This document shows positions 7,437-16,140 of a stretch of DNA of 64,000 nt, piece after piece. The stretch lies in contig SZPK01000005.1 in assembly GCA_030263665.1 (NCBI GenBank), positions 62,001 through 126,000 on the forward strand, in the 5' to 3' direction. A program made the position numbers and the translations under genes. The first letter of the stretch is position 1. Each line of letters opens with the position of its first letter. Below the pieces are notes generated by a model. The model made no database searches. It was not told where the DNA came from and worked only from the letters and a program-made list of their open reading frames with translations. The DNA comes from Villigracilis sp024434165. Lineage in GTDB: Bacteria > Chloroflexota > Anaerolineae > Anaerolineales > Villigracilaceae.

Positions 7437-10130
7437 ATGACCCCAATCAAAAAGCTGACCGCCCTCGGACAATCCCTCTGGTACGACAATATCCAAAGAA
7501 GGCTGCTCGTCAACGGCGAACTCAAAGCCATGATCGAACGCGGCGACATCCGCGGCGTGACCTCGAACCCGACCATCTTCCAGAACGCGATCGCAAAAAC
7601 GAACGATTACGACGCCGCGCTGATTCCGCTTGCCTGGGCAGGCTGGGACGCGGAACGAATCTTCTGGCAGCTTGCGGTCGAAGATATTCAGGAAGCCTGC
7701 GACCTCTTCAAGCCGCTCTACGAAGAGACCAAAGGCGGCGACGGGTACGTCAGCATCGAAGTCAGCCCGTACCTGGCGCGCGATACCGAAGGCACGATCA
7801 AGCAGGCGCGCGAACTTTGGGAACGGGTGAACCGCCCCAACTTGATGGTGAAAATTCCCGCCACAAAAGAAGGCGTGCCCGCCATCCGCGCCAGCATTGC
7901 GGGGGGCATCAACGTCAACGTCACGCTGATCTTTTCCCTTGCGCGTTACGCCGAAGTGATGGACGCCTATCTTTCCGGTCTCGAAGACCGCGCGGCGCAA
8001 AACCTGCCCATCCAGGATATCGCCTCCGTCGCTTCGTTCTTCGTCTCGCGCGTGGATTCAAAGATTGACCCCAAACTTCCCGAAGACTCTCCCTTACGCG
8101 GCAAGGCGGCAATCGCCAACGCCAAACTCGCCTACGAGCAATTCGAGTCCATTTTCACTTCGCCGCGTTTCGCCGCGCTCAAGGCGCGTTTCCGCGCGCG
8201 GGCGCAGCGCCCGCTGTGGGCATCCACTGGCACGAAAAACCCCAAATACTCCGACACGCTTTACGTGGATGAACTCATTGGTCCCGATACCGTCAACACC
8301 GTGCCGCCCGCCACGCTCGAAGCCTTCCGCGATCACGGCGCCGCCGCCCTTACCGTCACCCGCGACCTGGAAGGCGTCCAACAGATATTCGTTGACCTGA
8401 AAGCCCTCGGCATCTCGATGAGCGCCGTCACACAGGAGTTGGAGGAGGAGGGAGTTCAAGCCTTTGCGGATTCGTTCAAGTCGCTTTTGGATGCGATTGA
8501 CGAAAGACGAAAGAACGCGCTCGCTTCGATCGCCCCCGTTGCGGATCCTGTTTCCGAGCGTTTATCCCAGCTGGAAATGGATTCGTTCCCCAAACGCCTG
8601 TGGGAACATGACGCGGCTCTTTGGACGGACGACCCCGCGGGTCAAGCCGAAGTGAAGAGCCGCCTCGGCTGGCTGGATTCCATCGCCGATGCCCGCAAAC
8701 GGCTCGACGGTTATCTGTCATTTGCAAAGCAAGTCCACGACGAAGGCATTGACCGCGTTCTGGTCGTCGGCATGGGCGGTTCGTCGTTGACCGCCGAGGT
8801 ATTGAGTTCTCTGATGGCGAATTTTGGGGTTGAGGCGAAACTCTCTCTTGCCATTCTCGACTCCACCGACCCGCAGCAGGCGGCGCAAGCCGCAAGGGAT
8901 TTCCCGCCCGATAAATCGTTGTACATCGTCGCCAGCAAATCGGGCGGCACCGCCGAACTGATGGCAGCGTTCGATTATCTCTGGGCGTTGAGCAATGAGA
9001 ACGGCTCGCGTTTCATCGCCATCACCGACCCTGGCACTTCGCTGGAAAAACTCGCCAAAGAACGCGGTTTCCGCAAGGTCTTCAACGCGGATCCAAATGT
9101 TGGCGGGCGTTTCTCCGCGCTGACCGATTTCGGCTTGGTCCCCGCCGCCCTGCTCGGCATGGATTTCGACAAACTGCTTGGCTCCGCAGAACGGATGCGG
9201 AAACAATCGCTGGCGCACGTTCCTGCGGCGCGCAACCCTGGCGTGGCGCTGGGCGCTCTCCTCGCAGAGTCCGCTCTCATGGGCAGGGACAAGTTGACCG
9301 TCGCAGCCGATGCGCCCGTCTCCGCGCTGGCAAACTGGATCGAACAAATCATCGCCGAATCCAGCGGCAAGAACGGCAAGGGCATCCTTCCCGTCGCGCT
9401 GGAGCCGTTGGGTAAACCCGAAGTCTATGGTGATGACCGCTTGTTTGTGTATTTGCGTAGTGATGGCGAATTGGAGGCGGGCATTACCGCGTTGAGAGAA
9501 GCGGGCTTCCCTGTGGTCGAATTTCCCATTACCAATCCCTACGACGCGGGCGCGGAATTCTTCCGCTGGGAGATAGCGATTGCGGCGGCGTGCCACATTC
9601 TGGGAATCAACGCCTTCGACCAGCCCGATGTGCAGGACAGCAAACTGCGCACGATTGCCAAGATCGAGGAATATCGCGCGACGGGCTCGCTCGTTGAGGT
9701 GGATTTGGTTGACGCGGCTGATGCAAAACGCGCATTGGATGAATTTTTAGCGAACCCGCAAGCGGGCGAGTTCGTTGCAATCAACGCCTACCTGCCGCGC
9801 AACAGCGAGATGATCGAAGCGATCCAAAACCTGCGTGTTGCCATCCGCGAGAGGACCAAACTTCCTGTGACGGCTGGTTTCGGTCCGCGCTTCCAGCACT
9901 CGACGGGACAGTTTCACAAAGGCGGTCCAAACAAAGGACGCTTCATTCAAATTGTGTACGACGCACAAGCCGACATGGAAATCCCCGCGCAGGGCTTGAC
10001 CTTTGGCACGCTCATCCGCGCACAGGCGCTGGGCGATTACGAGGCGCTGAAGGCGGCGGGACGGAGGGTGTTGCGGATACGGTTGTCTGCACCGTCCGAG
10101 TTCGGCAAATTGACCAAGGTTTTGAAATGA
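7437..10130 (+). CDS. Bifunctional transaldolase / glucose-6-phosphate isomerase
   Basis: 897 residues, a fusion of two enzymes. Residues 1 to about 375 are transaldolase (SNPTIFQNAI, Schiff-base Lys in NLMVKIPATKEG near residue 138, ASTGTKNPKYSD). Residues from about 400 are phosphoglucose isomerase (VVGMGGSSLTAEV near 443, SKSGGTAELMAAFDY, RFQHSTGQFHKGGPNKG near 818). Fusing the steps around fructose 6-phosphate links the pentose phosphate shunt to glycolysis. Both halves look intact. Its stop overlaps the next start by four bases. The octamer array separates it from rpiB, so transcription may pass through the array. Confidence 0.95.
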   Translation: MTPIKKLTALGQSLWYDNIQRRLLVNGELKAMIERGDIRGVTSNPTIFQNAIAKTNDYDAALIPLAWAGWDAERIFWQLAVEDIQEACDLFKPLYEETKGGDGYVSIEVSPYLARDTEGTIKQARELWERVNRPNLMVKIPATKEGVPAIRASIAGGINVNVTLIFSLARYAEVMDAYLSGLEDRAAQNLPIQDIASVASFFVSRVDSKIDPKLPEDSPLRGKAAIANAKLAYEQFESIFTSPRFAALKARFRARAQRPLWASTGTKNPKYSDTLYVDELIGPDTVNTVPPATLEAFRDHGAAALTVTRDLEGVQQIFVDLKALGISMSAVTQELEEEGVQAFADSFKSLLDAIDERRKNALASIAPVADPVSERLSQLEMDSFPKRLWEHDAALWTDDPAGQAEVKSRLGWLDSIADARKRLDGYLSFAKQVHDEGIDRVLVVGMGGSSLTAEVLSSLMANFGVEAKLSLAILDSTDPQQAAQAARDFPPDKSLYIVASKSGGTAELMAAFDYLWALSNENGSRFIAITDPGTSLEKLAKERGFRKVFNADPNVGGRFSALTDFGLVPAALLGMDFDKLLGSAERMRKQSLAHVPAARNPGVALGALLAESALMGRDKLTVAADAPVSALANWIEQIIAESSGKNGKGILPVALEPLGKPEVYGDDRLFVYLRSDGELEAGITALREAGFPVVEFPITNPYDAGAEFFRWEIAIAAACHILGINAFDQPDVQDSKLRTIAKIEEYRATGSLVEVDLVDAADAKRALDEFLANPQAGEFVAINAYLPRNSEMIEAIQNLRVAIRERTKLPVTAGFGPRFQHSTGQFHKGGPNKGRFIQIVYDAQADMEIPAQGLTFGTLIRAQALGDYEALKAAGRRVLRIRLSAPSEFGKLTKVLK

Positions 10131-10468
10131 CCGACCTTGCCTCCGACAAATGTATCCCCTGCCGCAAAGGCGACCCGGCGCTGACCGACGCAGAAATCGC
10201 GGAACTGCTTCCTCACGTCCCTGAATGGCAACTCGTCGAAGTGGACGGCATCAAACGCTTGCAGCGTGTCTTCAAGTTGAAAAACTACGTGGAGGCGGTT
10301 GCGTTCACGAACAAAACCGCGATGACCGCCGAGAAGGAAGACCACCATCCGCTGATCGTGCTGGAGTGGGGGAGAGTCACCGTGCAGTGGTGGACTCACG
10401 CGGTCGGCGGGCTGCACAAAAACGATTTCATCATGGCGGCAAAGACGGATGCGTTGTTTGGGTCTTAG
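10127..10468 (+). CDS. Pterin-4a-carbinolamine dehydratase family protein
   Basis: 113 residues. The N-terminal half has CIPCRKGDPALTDAEIAELL, then LQRVFKLKNYVEAVAFTNK, EKEDHHPLIVLEWGRVTVQ and WWTHAVGGLHKNDFIMAAK, with the His-His and later His residues that form the dehydratase active site. The family recycles pterin cofactor after aromatic hydroxylation, although many bacterial members lack a hydroxylase partner, and none is seen here. It is coupled to tal-pgi by a four-base overlap, and its stop overlaps the stop of the convergent galactosidase. Confidence 0.9.
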   Translation: MTDLASDKCIPCRKGDPALTDAEIAELLPHVPEWQLVEVDGIKRLQRVFKLKNYVEAVAFTNKTAMTAEKEDHHPLIVLEWGRVTVQWWTHAVGGLHKNDFIMAAKTDALFGS

Positions 10469-12021
10469 ATTCTTTCCACTCTCTTTCTCAAATCCTTATC
10501 GTCCATCATCTTGATAATTTTCAATACAAACTTCCAGTTACCCAGCCAGCCTAAAAATTCCGACCACAACGCAGTGAGACCCTGCGGCGGATTGGGCAGT
10601 TCCACAGCGGGGGAAAAGTCCACGATGCGGTCGTCGAGTTTGTAAACGTAGCGGCTGAGCTGCGTCACCTCGGGCTGGGCGAGCAGAAACTCGCGCACCT
10701 GCCCGCGCTCTTCGGGGGTCATCCACTGCGGCAGGTCAGAAGTGGCTTTGAAGTCGCAGATCAGGGCGAGGTCTTGCAGCTGCCTTTTGTGTTCCTCTTC
10801 CAGCGAATTTTCCTTTGATTCAAAATATTCCACGTCGGGGTCAATGTGGACGAGCGGTTTGAGCCACAAACGGTGAACCACCGTACGGATGGCGTTCTTT
10901 GTTCCCGGTGTGGTGAAGTTTTGCAGCAGGGTCTCGTTGCGGTAATTTTCCCACTCGTGCGAAACGTCGGGTCCGATGCGGATGGCGTCGCACAAACCCA
11001 GCGCGGGGATGATCGGCGTGCCGCACGTCAGGAAGAACGCGCCTTCACCCATCGCTTCACGCAGATACCGCAGGCATTCCCGGTACGCGGCTTCGCGCGG
11101 CATTTCCGTCCGTCTCTTGCCGGGCAGCGCGCCCGCATACAAAAAGTCCAGTTTGTAGTAGTCAAAGCCCCAGGCGCGGACCTGCTTCATGAGCGCAGCC
11201 AGCCACGAGATTACGTCAGGATGCGTGGTGTCCAACGCGAACAACGGCTGCCCCCAGTTGAATCCCGCCGAGACGAGTCGCCCCTTTTCATCGTGCAAAA
11301 ACCAATCCCTGTGTTCACGAAAAAGGCGCGATGACTTTGACGCGATCAACGGCGCGAGCCACAATCCCGCTCTTCTTCCTGTGGATTTTATTTTCTCCGC
11401 CAGCGCCTTCATGCCCGAAGGGAATTTCTCGTTTGCTTCCCAATCGCCGATGTCCTTTTGCCAGCCGTCGTCCACCTGCAAAACTTCAAAAGGCAGATCG
11501 CCGAGCAGGTCGAAGGTCTGATAAAGAAGCGCTTCGCTTATCCCGGTATAGAGGCTGTACCACGAACACCACACGCGCGGCACGTGATTTTTATCCGCCC
11601 TGCCAAAGCGAATGCCCAGTTGATTGACGTATTCATCGAAGACCTGATTTTCCGCGCCGTAGGCAACCAGCCATTCGATTTCTTCCGCCTCGCTCCGACC
11701 TTTGAGTTGATCGCCCGCGAGGAAAACGTGCGCATCCGTTGAGAGCGCGCCCAGCAGCAGAATGTTTCCATCCGCGAACTCCACCGCGCCCAGCCACGAC
11801 CCGTGCGGATTTTTCTCACGTGCATACAGCGGGTCAATTTGCAATGGATGGAAGATGGTCGGTTTTTGGATGGGCAGCGGCAGCGGGTCTGTCCATGCGG
11901 CGAGCGACCACGACTGCCAGCCGTGGCAATAATATTTGACCGGGGCGGCGTTCAATGGGATATTGATCTCTTTGGCGGTGACTACCTGGGAAGTTTGGTT
12001 AAGTGGAAATTGTACGTTCAT
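10465..12021 (-). CDS. GH36-type alpha-galactosidase
   Basis: 518 residues, no signal peptide, so probably cytoplasmic. A short N-terminal beta region precedes the (beta/alpha)8 barrel. Motifs: HGWQSWSL (33-40), CSWYSLYTG, DDGWQKDIGDWE (184-195), and YYKLDFLYAG, where Asp292 is the likely nucleophile. CDAIRIGPDVSHEW supplies the likely acid/base Asp352. The protein is shorter than the 650-730 residues of many GH36 enzymes, mainly through a reduced N-terminal beta domain. The exact alpha-galactoside or alpha-N-acetylgalactosaminide substrate is not clear. It stands alone; the 93 bases upstream carry no gene. Confidence 0.85.
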   Translation of the reverse strand: MNVQFPLNQTSQVVTAKEINIPLNAAPVKYYCHGWQSWSLAAWTDPLPLPIQKPTIFHPLQIDPLYAREKNPHGSWLGAVEFADGNILLLGALSTDAHVFLAGDQLKGRSEAEEIEWLVAYGAENQVFDEYVNQLGIRFGRADKNHVPRVWCSWYSLYTGISEALLYQTFDLLGDLPFEVLQVDDGWQKDIGDWEANEKFPSGMKALAEKIKSTGRRAGLWLAPLIASKSSRLFREHRDWFLHDEKGRLVSAGFNWGQPLFALDTTHPDVISWLAALMKQVRAWGFDYYKLDFLYAGALPGKRRTEMPREAAYRECLRYLREAMGEGAFFLTCGTPIIPALGLCDAIRIGPDVSHEWENYRNETLLQNFTTPGTKNAIRTVVHRLWLKPLVHIDPDVEYFESKENSLEEEHKRQLQDLALICDFKATSDLPQWMTPEERGQVREFLLAQPEVTQLSRYVYKLDDRIVDFSPAVELPNPPQGLTALWSEFLGWLGNWKFVLKIIKMMDDKDLRKRVERI

Positions 12022-12114
12022 TGGGCGTCCTGTAAAAAATTTGTCACATTGTACAGGATACCGGGCTGGCGCGCCAATCTGATTTTATGGGCAGGCGCAA
12101 ACCGTGAATCGCAT

Positions 12115-14073
12115 TTATTCCGACCAGACGGTGACGCGGTTGCGTCCCGTGTTTTTGGAAATATACAACGCCTTGTCCGCCTTGCTGATAACTTCACTGT
12201 ATTGACGTCCGTGCGCCGGGTAGGAGGCTACCCCCAGCGAGATGGTGGCTTTGATTTCCCGTCCCTCGTGCGCGATCGTCAAGTTGGAAAATAAAATCCT
12301 GAGTTTTTCCGCGTGTTGTATCGCCGCGTCCAGGCTCGCTCCCTGGAGCGCCAGTAAAAACTCCTCCCCTCCATAACGGCAAGCCACATCCGATTTGCGG
12401 GTGTGTTCCTTCAATAAATTTGCGAGCATCACCAGGCACGCATCGCCCGCCGAATGCCCAAAGGAATCGTTGATGGATTTGAAATGATCAATGTCCAGGA
12501 GGATGAGGCTCAGCGGCTGCGACAGGCGGTCGGCGGTGTGGAATTCGTGTTCGATGGTTTCGTTCAGAAAGCGGCGGTTGTACATTTGGGTCAGTGAGTC
12601 GCGGATTGCTTGTTCGCGCAGGACGGCTTGCAGCGCTTCGATTTCGGCGAGGGTCTTTTCCAGTTTTTGGTTAGCCTGCCGCAGGGCATCTTCTGCATGT
12701 TTTCGTTCGGTGATATCCTCCTTGACCGAAATAAAGTTGAGGATGTTCCCTTCCGAGTCGAGGATGGGCGCGATCACCTCGAATTCCCAGTATAAATCGC
12801 CGTTTTTCTTTTTGTTCAGCAATTCGCCGCGCCACGGCTTGCCAGACAGGATGGTCTGCCACATATCCTGGTACACTTCCGGGGGCGTTTCTCCCGATTG
12901 TATGATGCGGGGATTTTTTCCCACGACTTCGCCCTGCGTATAACCGGTCAGCGCCTTGAAGGAAGGGTTCACGTACGTAATATCCCCCTTCCGATCCGTG
13001 ATAACAACCGAGGCAGGGCTTTGCTCGACTGCCTGTTCCAACTGGAGCAGGCGGGTCTCGATTTTCTTTCGCTCGGTGATGTCACGAAATATGAGGAGCC
13101 GCCCAATGACGCTTCTGTTGCCGTCGTACAAGGGAGAGATAAGCACGTCGAAGTATTGCCTGTCGGCTTCGTCGGTTACGACCTCACTCCTGATCTCTTT
13201 TCCGGGCGGCTGCTCCAGCAATGTGCGGGCAAGAGGCGAGACCTGCGCCAGGTCTTTGCCGATCATGTTGGCGCTGAACATGCCAGCGGCTGTTTGATTT
13301 ATATCAATCACGCGGTTTTGCAGGTCCAGCACGATCATGCCGTCGCTCAGGCTGCTGATCAATTTGTCGCGGGCAATGGGAACAATGTCCAGCAGGTTTG
13401 TGCCGTATAGCGCTCGTAAGATTAACAAGCCGGAGACGGAAAACGTGATCGTAGTCCAATCTACTCCCTCGATGCCTCCGATATCGAGCAGGTACAGCAA
13501 ATTGGTGGCAAGGGGAAAGAGCAGGACAAGCATCAACGTGCGCGCCTGGCGCTGCGCAATCCTGCTTCCCTTGCGGGACGCCACCCATAAATTTACGAAG
13601 ATGATGATGATAAATAAATAGCCATAGAGGATCACCCAGTCGAACACGCGCCCATGCTCGAAGACAACGACGTTGTTGCCGCTTTTCACAAATCCCGCCC
13701 ATATCCATCCGTGCAGTTCATTGGTCAGGGTCAACAGGATGCTGCTGACCGATGGCGACAAAATGAGAATTTTGCCCCAATTTCTCTCGAGCCAGGCGTC
13801 ATTGCCGGCGTAGGAGAAGGCGAACATCACGAACAGCGCAAGCGCGCTGTGATAGCCCACCGCCTCGATTTTGGCGAACAGGATTTTTAATTCCAGGGAA
13901 ACCGCCGCATAGTCCAAAGCAGACGCCAGCGTCCAAATAAAGAGTCCCAACATGCCTAATGCAAAATACAACCCGCTCCTCGACCTTTTTCTCCGCCAGC
14001 TGGTGACAAGGACAAAGAGATTGATGACGGCTGCGATCAGAATTGCGATGGAAATATCCGTGAGGATGAACAT
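12115..14073 (-). CDS. Membrane sensor with PAS-PAS-GGDEF, predicted diguanylate cyclase
   Basis: About 652 residues from the ATG at 14073 (the frame is open to 14106). Seven hydrophobic segments fill the first 220 residues in the 7TM arrangement of histidine-kinase-type sensors. Two PAS domains follow (the second with VVITDRKGDITYVNPSF and a following PAC motif), a short coiled coil, and a C-terminal GGDEF domain. The catalytic motif is GGEEF (in CRYGGEEFLLAL), and an RKSD inhibitory site lies five residues before it. Both active and feedback sites are intact, so cyclic-di-GMP synthesis with product inhibition is expected. It is monocistronic and divergent from the Lrp gene. Confidence 0.92.
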   Translation of the reverse strand: MFILTDISIAILIAAVINLFVLVTSWRRKRSRSGLYFALGMLGLFIWTLASALDYAAVSLELKILFAKIEAVGYHSALALFVMFAFSYAGNDAWLERNWGKILILSPSVSSILLTLTNELHGWIWAGFVKSGNNVVVFEHGRVFDWVILYGYLFIIIIFVNLWVASRKGSRIAQRQARTLMLVLLFPLATNLLYLLDIGGIEGVDWTTITFSVSGLLILRALYGTNLLDIVPIARDKLISSLSDGMIVLDLQNRVIDINQTAAGMFSANMIGKDLAQVSPLARTLLEQPPGKEIRSEVVTDEADRQYFDVLISPLYDGNRSVIGRLLIFRDITERKKIETRLLQLEQAVEQSPASVVITDRKGDITYVNPSFKALTGYTQGEVVGKNPRIIQSGETPPEVYQDMWQTILSGKPWRGELLNKKKNGDLYWEFEVIAPILDSEGNILNFISVKEDITERKHAEDALRQANQKLEKTLAEIEALQAVLREQAIRDSLTQMYNRRFLNETIEHEFHTADRLSQPLSLILLDIDHFKSINDSFGHSAGDACLVMLANLLKEHTRKSDVACRYGGEEFLLALQGASLDAAIQHAEKLRILFSNLTIAHEGREIKATISLGVASYPAHGRQYSEVISKADKALYISKNTGRNRVTVWSE

Positions 14074-14166
14074 GGAATTTGGTTCGATTCTAACAACAAA
14101 AAACAAGGTCCCAGGTTGCGATGCGGGGAGGCTAAGATGATTTTGGAAAGCCGGAAAGCTACTCCC

Positions 14167-14195
14167 TTGACGATAAGGATTCCGTAGGGTATATT
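14167..14195 (+). promoter_or_regulatory. Sigma-70-type promoter for the first Lrp regulator
   Basis: TTGACG and TATATT are separated by 17 bases, close to the consensus. A transcript from here would start near 14202, about 27 bases before the ATG. Confidence 0.7.
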
Positions 14196-14228
14196 CTGCG
14201 TCACTTTCGGAAGCAGTATGGTGTAAAA

Positions 14229-14735
14229 ATGTATGAATTCGACAAAACGGACATAAAAATTGTCAATTTACTCCTGGAAGACGGGCGAATGTCTGCCTCC
14301 GAGATTTCGCGCCGTATGGGGGATATTTCCGAACGCGCCGTGCGGTACCGCATCGAGCGGATGATCGAAGAAGGGGTGATCCAGATCAGCGCCGTGGTCA
14401 GCCCGGAGGCGTTGGGCTTCAACATCAAAGCCGATGTCTGGCTGGAAGTGGAAGCCGACACGGTATTGGATGTCGCCAAGAAGATGGCTTCCTTCGAAAA
14501 CGTGACGTACGTAGCCTGCGGCATCGGACAGAATGACATCAGCATCCAGGTGGTTGCGCGGGATACTTCGGAGATCTACCATTTCGTCACCGAGGTCGTC
14601 CGCAAGGTTCCGGGGGTGAGGAAGACCACAACCTCCATCGTGCCGATCATTCTCAAAGATGTTTACCAGTGGAGAGTGCCCGAACGAATCTCAAAAGAAC
14701 TGTCAGAGAACGAATCCATAACAGCATCCAGATAA
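14229..14735 (+). CDS. Lrp/AsnC family transcriptional regulator
   Basis: 168 residues. An N-terminal winged helix (FDKTDIKIVNLLLEDGRMSASEISRRMG) is followed by the RAM ligand-binding domain (TYVACGIGQNDISIQVVARD, then TTTSIVPIILKDVY). Such proteins sense amino acids or related metabolites. It lies 44 bases upstream of a run of aminotransferase and semialdehyde dehydrogenase genes and is the likely local regulator. It has its own consensus-like promoter. Confidence 0.93.
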   Translation: MYEFDKTDIKIVNLLLEDGRMSASEISRRMGDISERAVRYRIERMIEEGVIQISAVVSPEALGFNIKADVWLEVEADTVLDVAKKMASFENVTYVACGIGQNDISIQVVARDTSEIYHFVTEVVRKVPGVRKTTTSIVPIILKDVYQWRVPERISKELSENESITASR

Positions 14736-14779
14736 CTTGTAACGCGGCTTTCAAACCGCGGACTGATAAAGGAGCAACC

Positions 14780-16078
14780 ATGTTCGGTTCAAAGACGCAG
14801 GCGTTGCAGCAGCGCGCGCAGCGAGTCGCGCCATTGGGCGTGAACTCCAATTTTCGTTATTGGGGAGACGGCATTACTCCCTATGTTGACAAAGCCAAGG
14901 GCGCCCACTTGTGGGATGTGGACGGAAGAAAATACATTGACTATCGCATGGCGTTCGGTCCCATCATTTTGGGACACGCCTACGATGAAGTGGATCGAAA
15001 AGTAATCGAAGAAATTCAAAAGGGGGTTTTATTCGCCATGACGGGCGAACTCGAAGTGAAAGTGGCGGAGATGATCGTCGAGATGTCTCCCGCCGTCGAG
15101 ATGGTGCGCCTTGCCTGCTCCGGCACCGAGGCGACCATGCACGCCATCCGCGTGGCGCGCGCGTATACCGGGCGCGACATCATCCTCAAGTTCGAAGGCA
15201 ATTATCACGGTTTTCACGACCACACGCTCTGGTCAACTTATGCGCCTGCCGAGGCGTACGGCAACCGCCGCAGTCCCATTCCCGTGCCCGCCTCGTCGGG
15301 TATTCCCAAGGCGATGCGCGAATTCATCATTACCCTGCCCTTCAACGATTTTGAAGGCTTCGAACGCGTGATGCGTTCTTACGGCGAGCAGATCGCCGCA
15401 GTCATTTCGGAACCGTGCCAGGGCAACTGCGCCGCCATCAATCCACAGGATGGTTTCCTGCAGCTCATCCGCAAGAAGACCGGGGAATACGGCTGTGTCT
15501 TTATTTTGGATGAAGTGAAGACGGGTTTCCGCATTGCGAACGGCGGCGCGCAGGAATACTACCGCATCACACCGGACCTCGTGACGTATGCCAAAGCCCT
15601 GGGCAACGGCTACCCGATCGCGGCATTCGGCGGGAAGCGCGAGATCATGTCCATCATCGGTCACGGCGTGGCGCAAGGCGGGACATACACCAACAACAAA
15701 CCCGGCGTGGCGGGGGCGTACGCTACCTTGAACCTGCTCAAGACCAAGCCCATCCTCAAAACCATCGAACAGCGCGGACAGCGCCTGATGGACGGCTTGA
15801 AGGAAATCTTCGAAGAGAACGATATTCCCGCTGTGTTCACCGGTTATCCGGCAATGTTCTCCTTCTCGCTTGGCGTCGAGTCGGTGACCTGTCAGCGCGA
15901 CTGGCAGGAAAGCGACCGCGGCTTGTACCTCAAGCTGGTGGAAAAAGCCATCGAAAAGGGCGTGATGCCAGACCACGATGCGCGTGAGCCGTGGTTCTTA
16001 TGCTATTCCCATTCCGATGCGGATATTGGCGAGACGTTGAATGTCTATGCGGAGATCGTGAAGGAAGCAAAAAAATAG
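14780..16078 (+). CDS. Class III PLP aminotransferase, glutamate-1-semialdehyde aminomutase-like
   Basis: 432 residues from the ATG at 14780, which follows AAAGGAG. PLP features: SGTEATMHAIRVARAYTGRD, YHGFHD, ILDEVKTGFR and the Schiff-base Lys in TYAKALGNGYPIAAFGG. The sequence resembles the aminomutase branch, but the context (amine catabolism, no heme genes) argues against HemL. An amino-acid or omega-amine aminotransferase is more likely. Its TAG stop merges directly with the heptad hairpin that separates it from the next aminotransferase. Confidence 0.85.
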   Translation: MFGSKTQALQQRAQRVAPLGVNSNFRYWGDGITPYVDKAKGAHLWDVDGRKYIDYRMAFGPIILGHAYDEVDRKVIEEIQKGVLFAMTGELEVKVAEMIVEMSPAVEMVRLACSGTEATMHAIRVARAYTGRDIILKFEGNYHGFHDHTLWSTYAPAEAYGNRRSPIPVPASSGIPKAMREFIITLPFNDFEGFERVMRSYGEQIAAVISEPCQGNCAAINPQDGFLQLIRKKTGEYGCVFILDEVKTGFRIANGGAQEYYRITPDLVTYAKALGNGYPIAAFGGKREIMSIIGHGVAQGGTYTNNKPGVAGAYATLNLLKTKPILKTIEQRGQRLMDGLKEIFEENDIPAVFTGYPAMFSFSLGVESVTCQRDWQESDRGLYLKLVEKAIEKGVMPDHDAREPWFLCYSHSDADIGETLNVYAEIVKEAKK

Positions 16079-16127
16079 TCAAAGATCAAAAGTCGAAGGT
16101 CAGCGATTTTCGACCTTTGACTTTTGA
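16078..16127. repeat. Intergenic hairpin built of 7-base units
   Basis: The left side reads GTCAAAG, ATCAAAA, GTCGAAG, GTC; the right side reads GAC, CTTTGAC, TTTTGAC. 16086-16101 and 16112-16127 pair over 16 bases with one mismatch. The first G is the last base of the preceding TAG stop. The next gene's GAGGAA ribosome binding site begins four bases after the hairpin. Confidence 0.85.
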
Positions 16128-16140
16128 CATGAGGAAATCC

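Noticed and set aside
14780..16078. hemL (glutamate-1-semialdehyde aminomutase)
   Set aside because: The branch is similar, but no heme gene is nearby and the cluster is catabolic, so a general aminotransferase call is safer.
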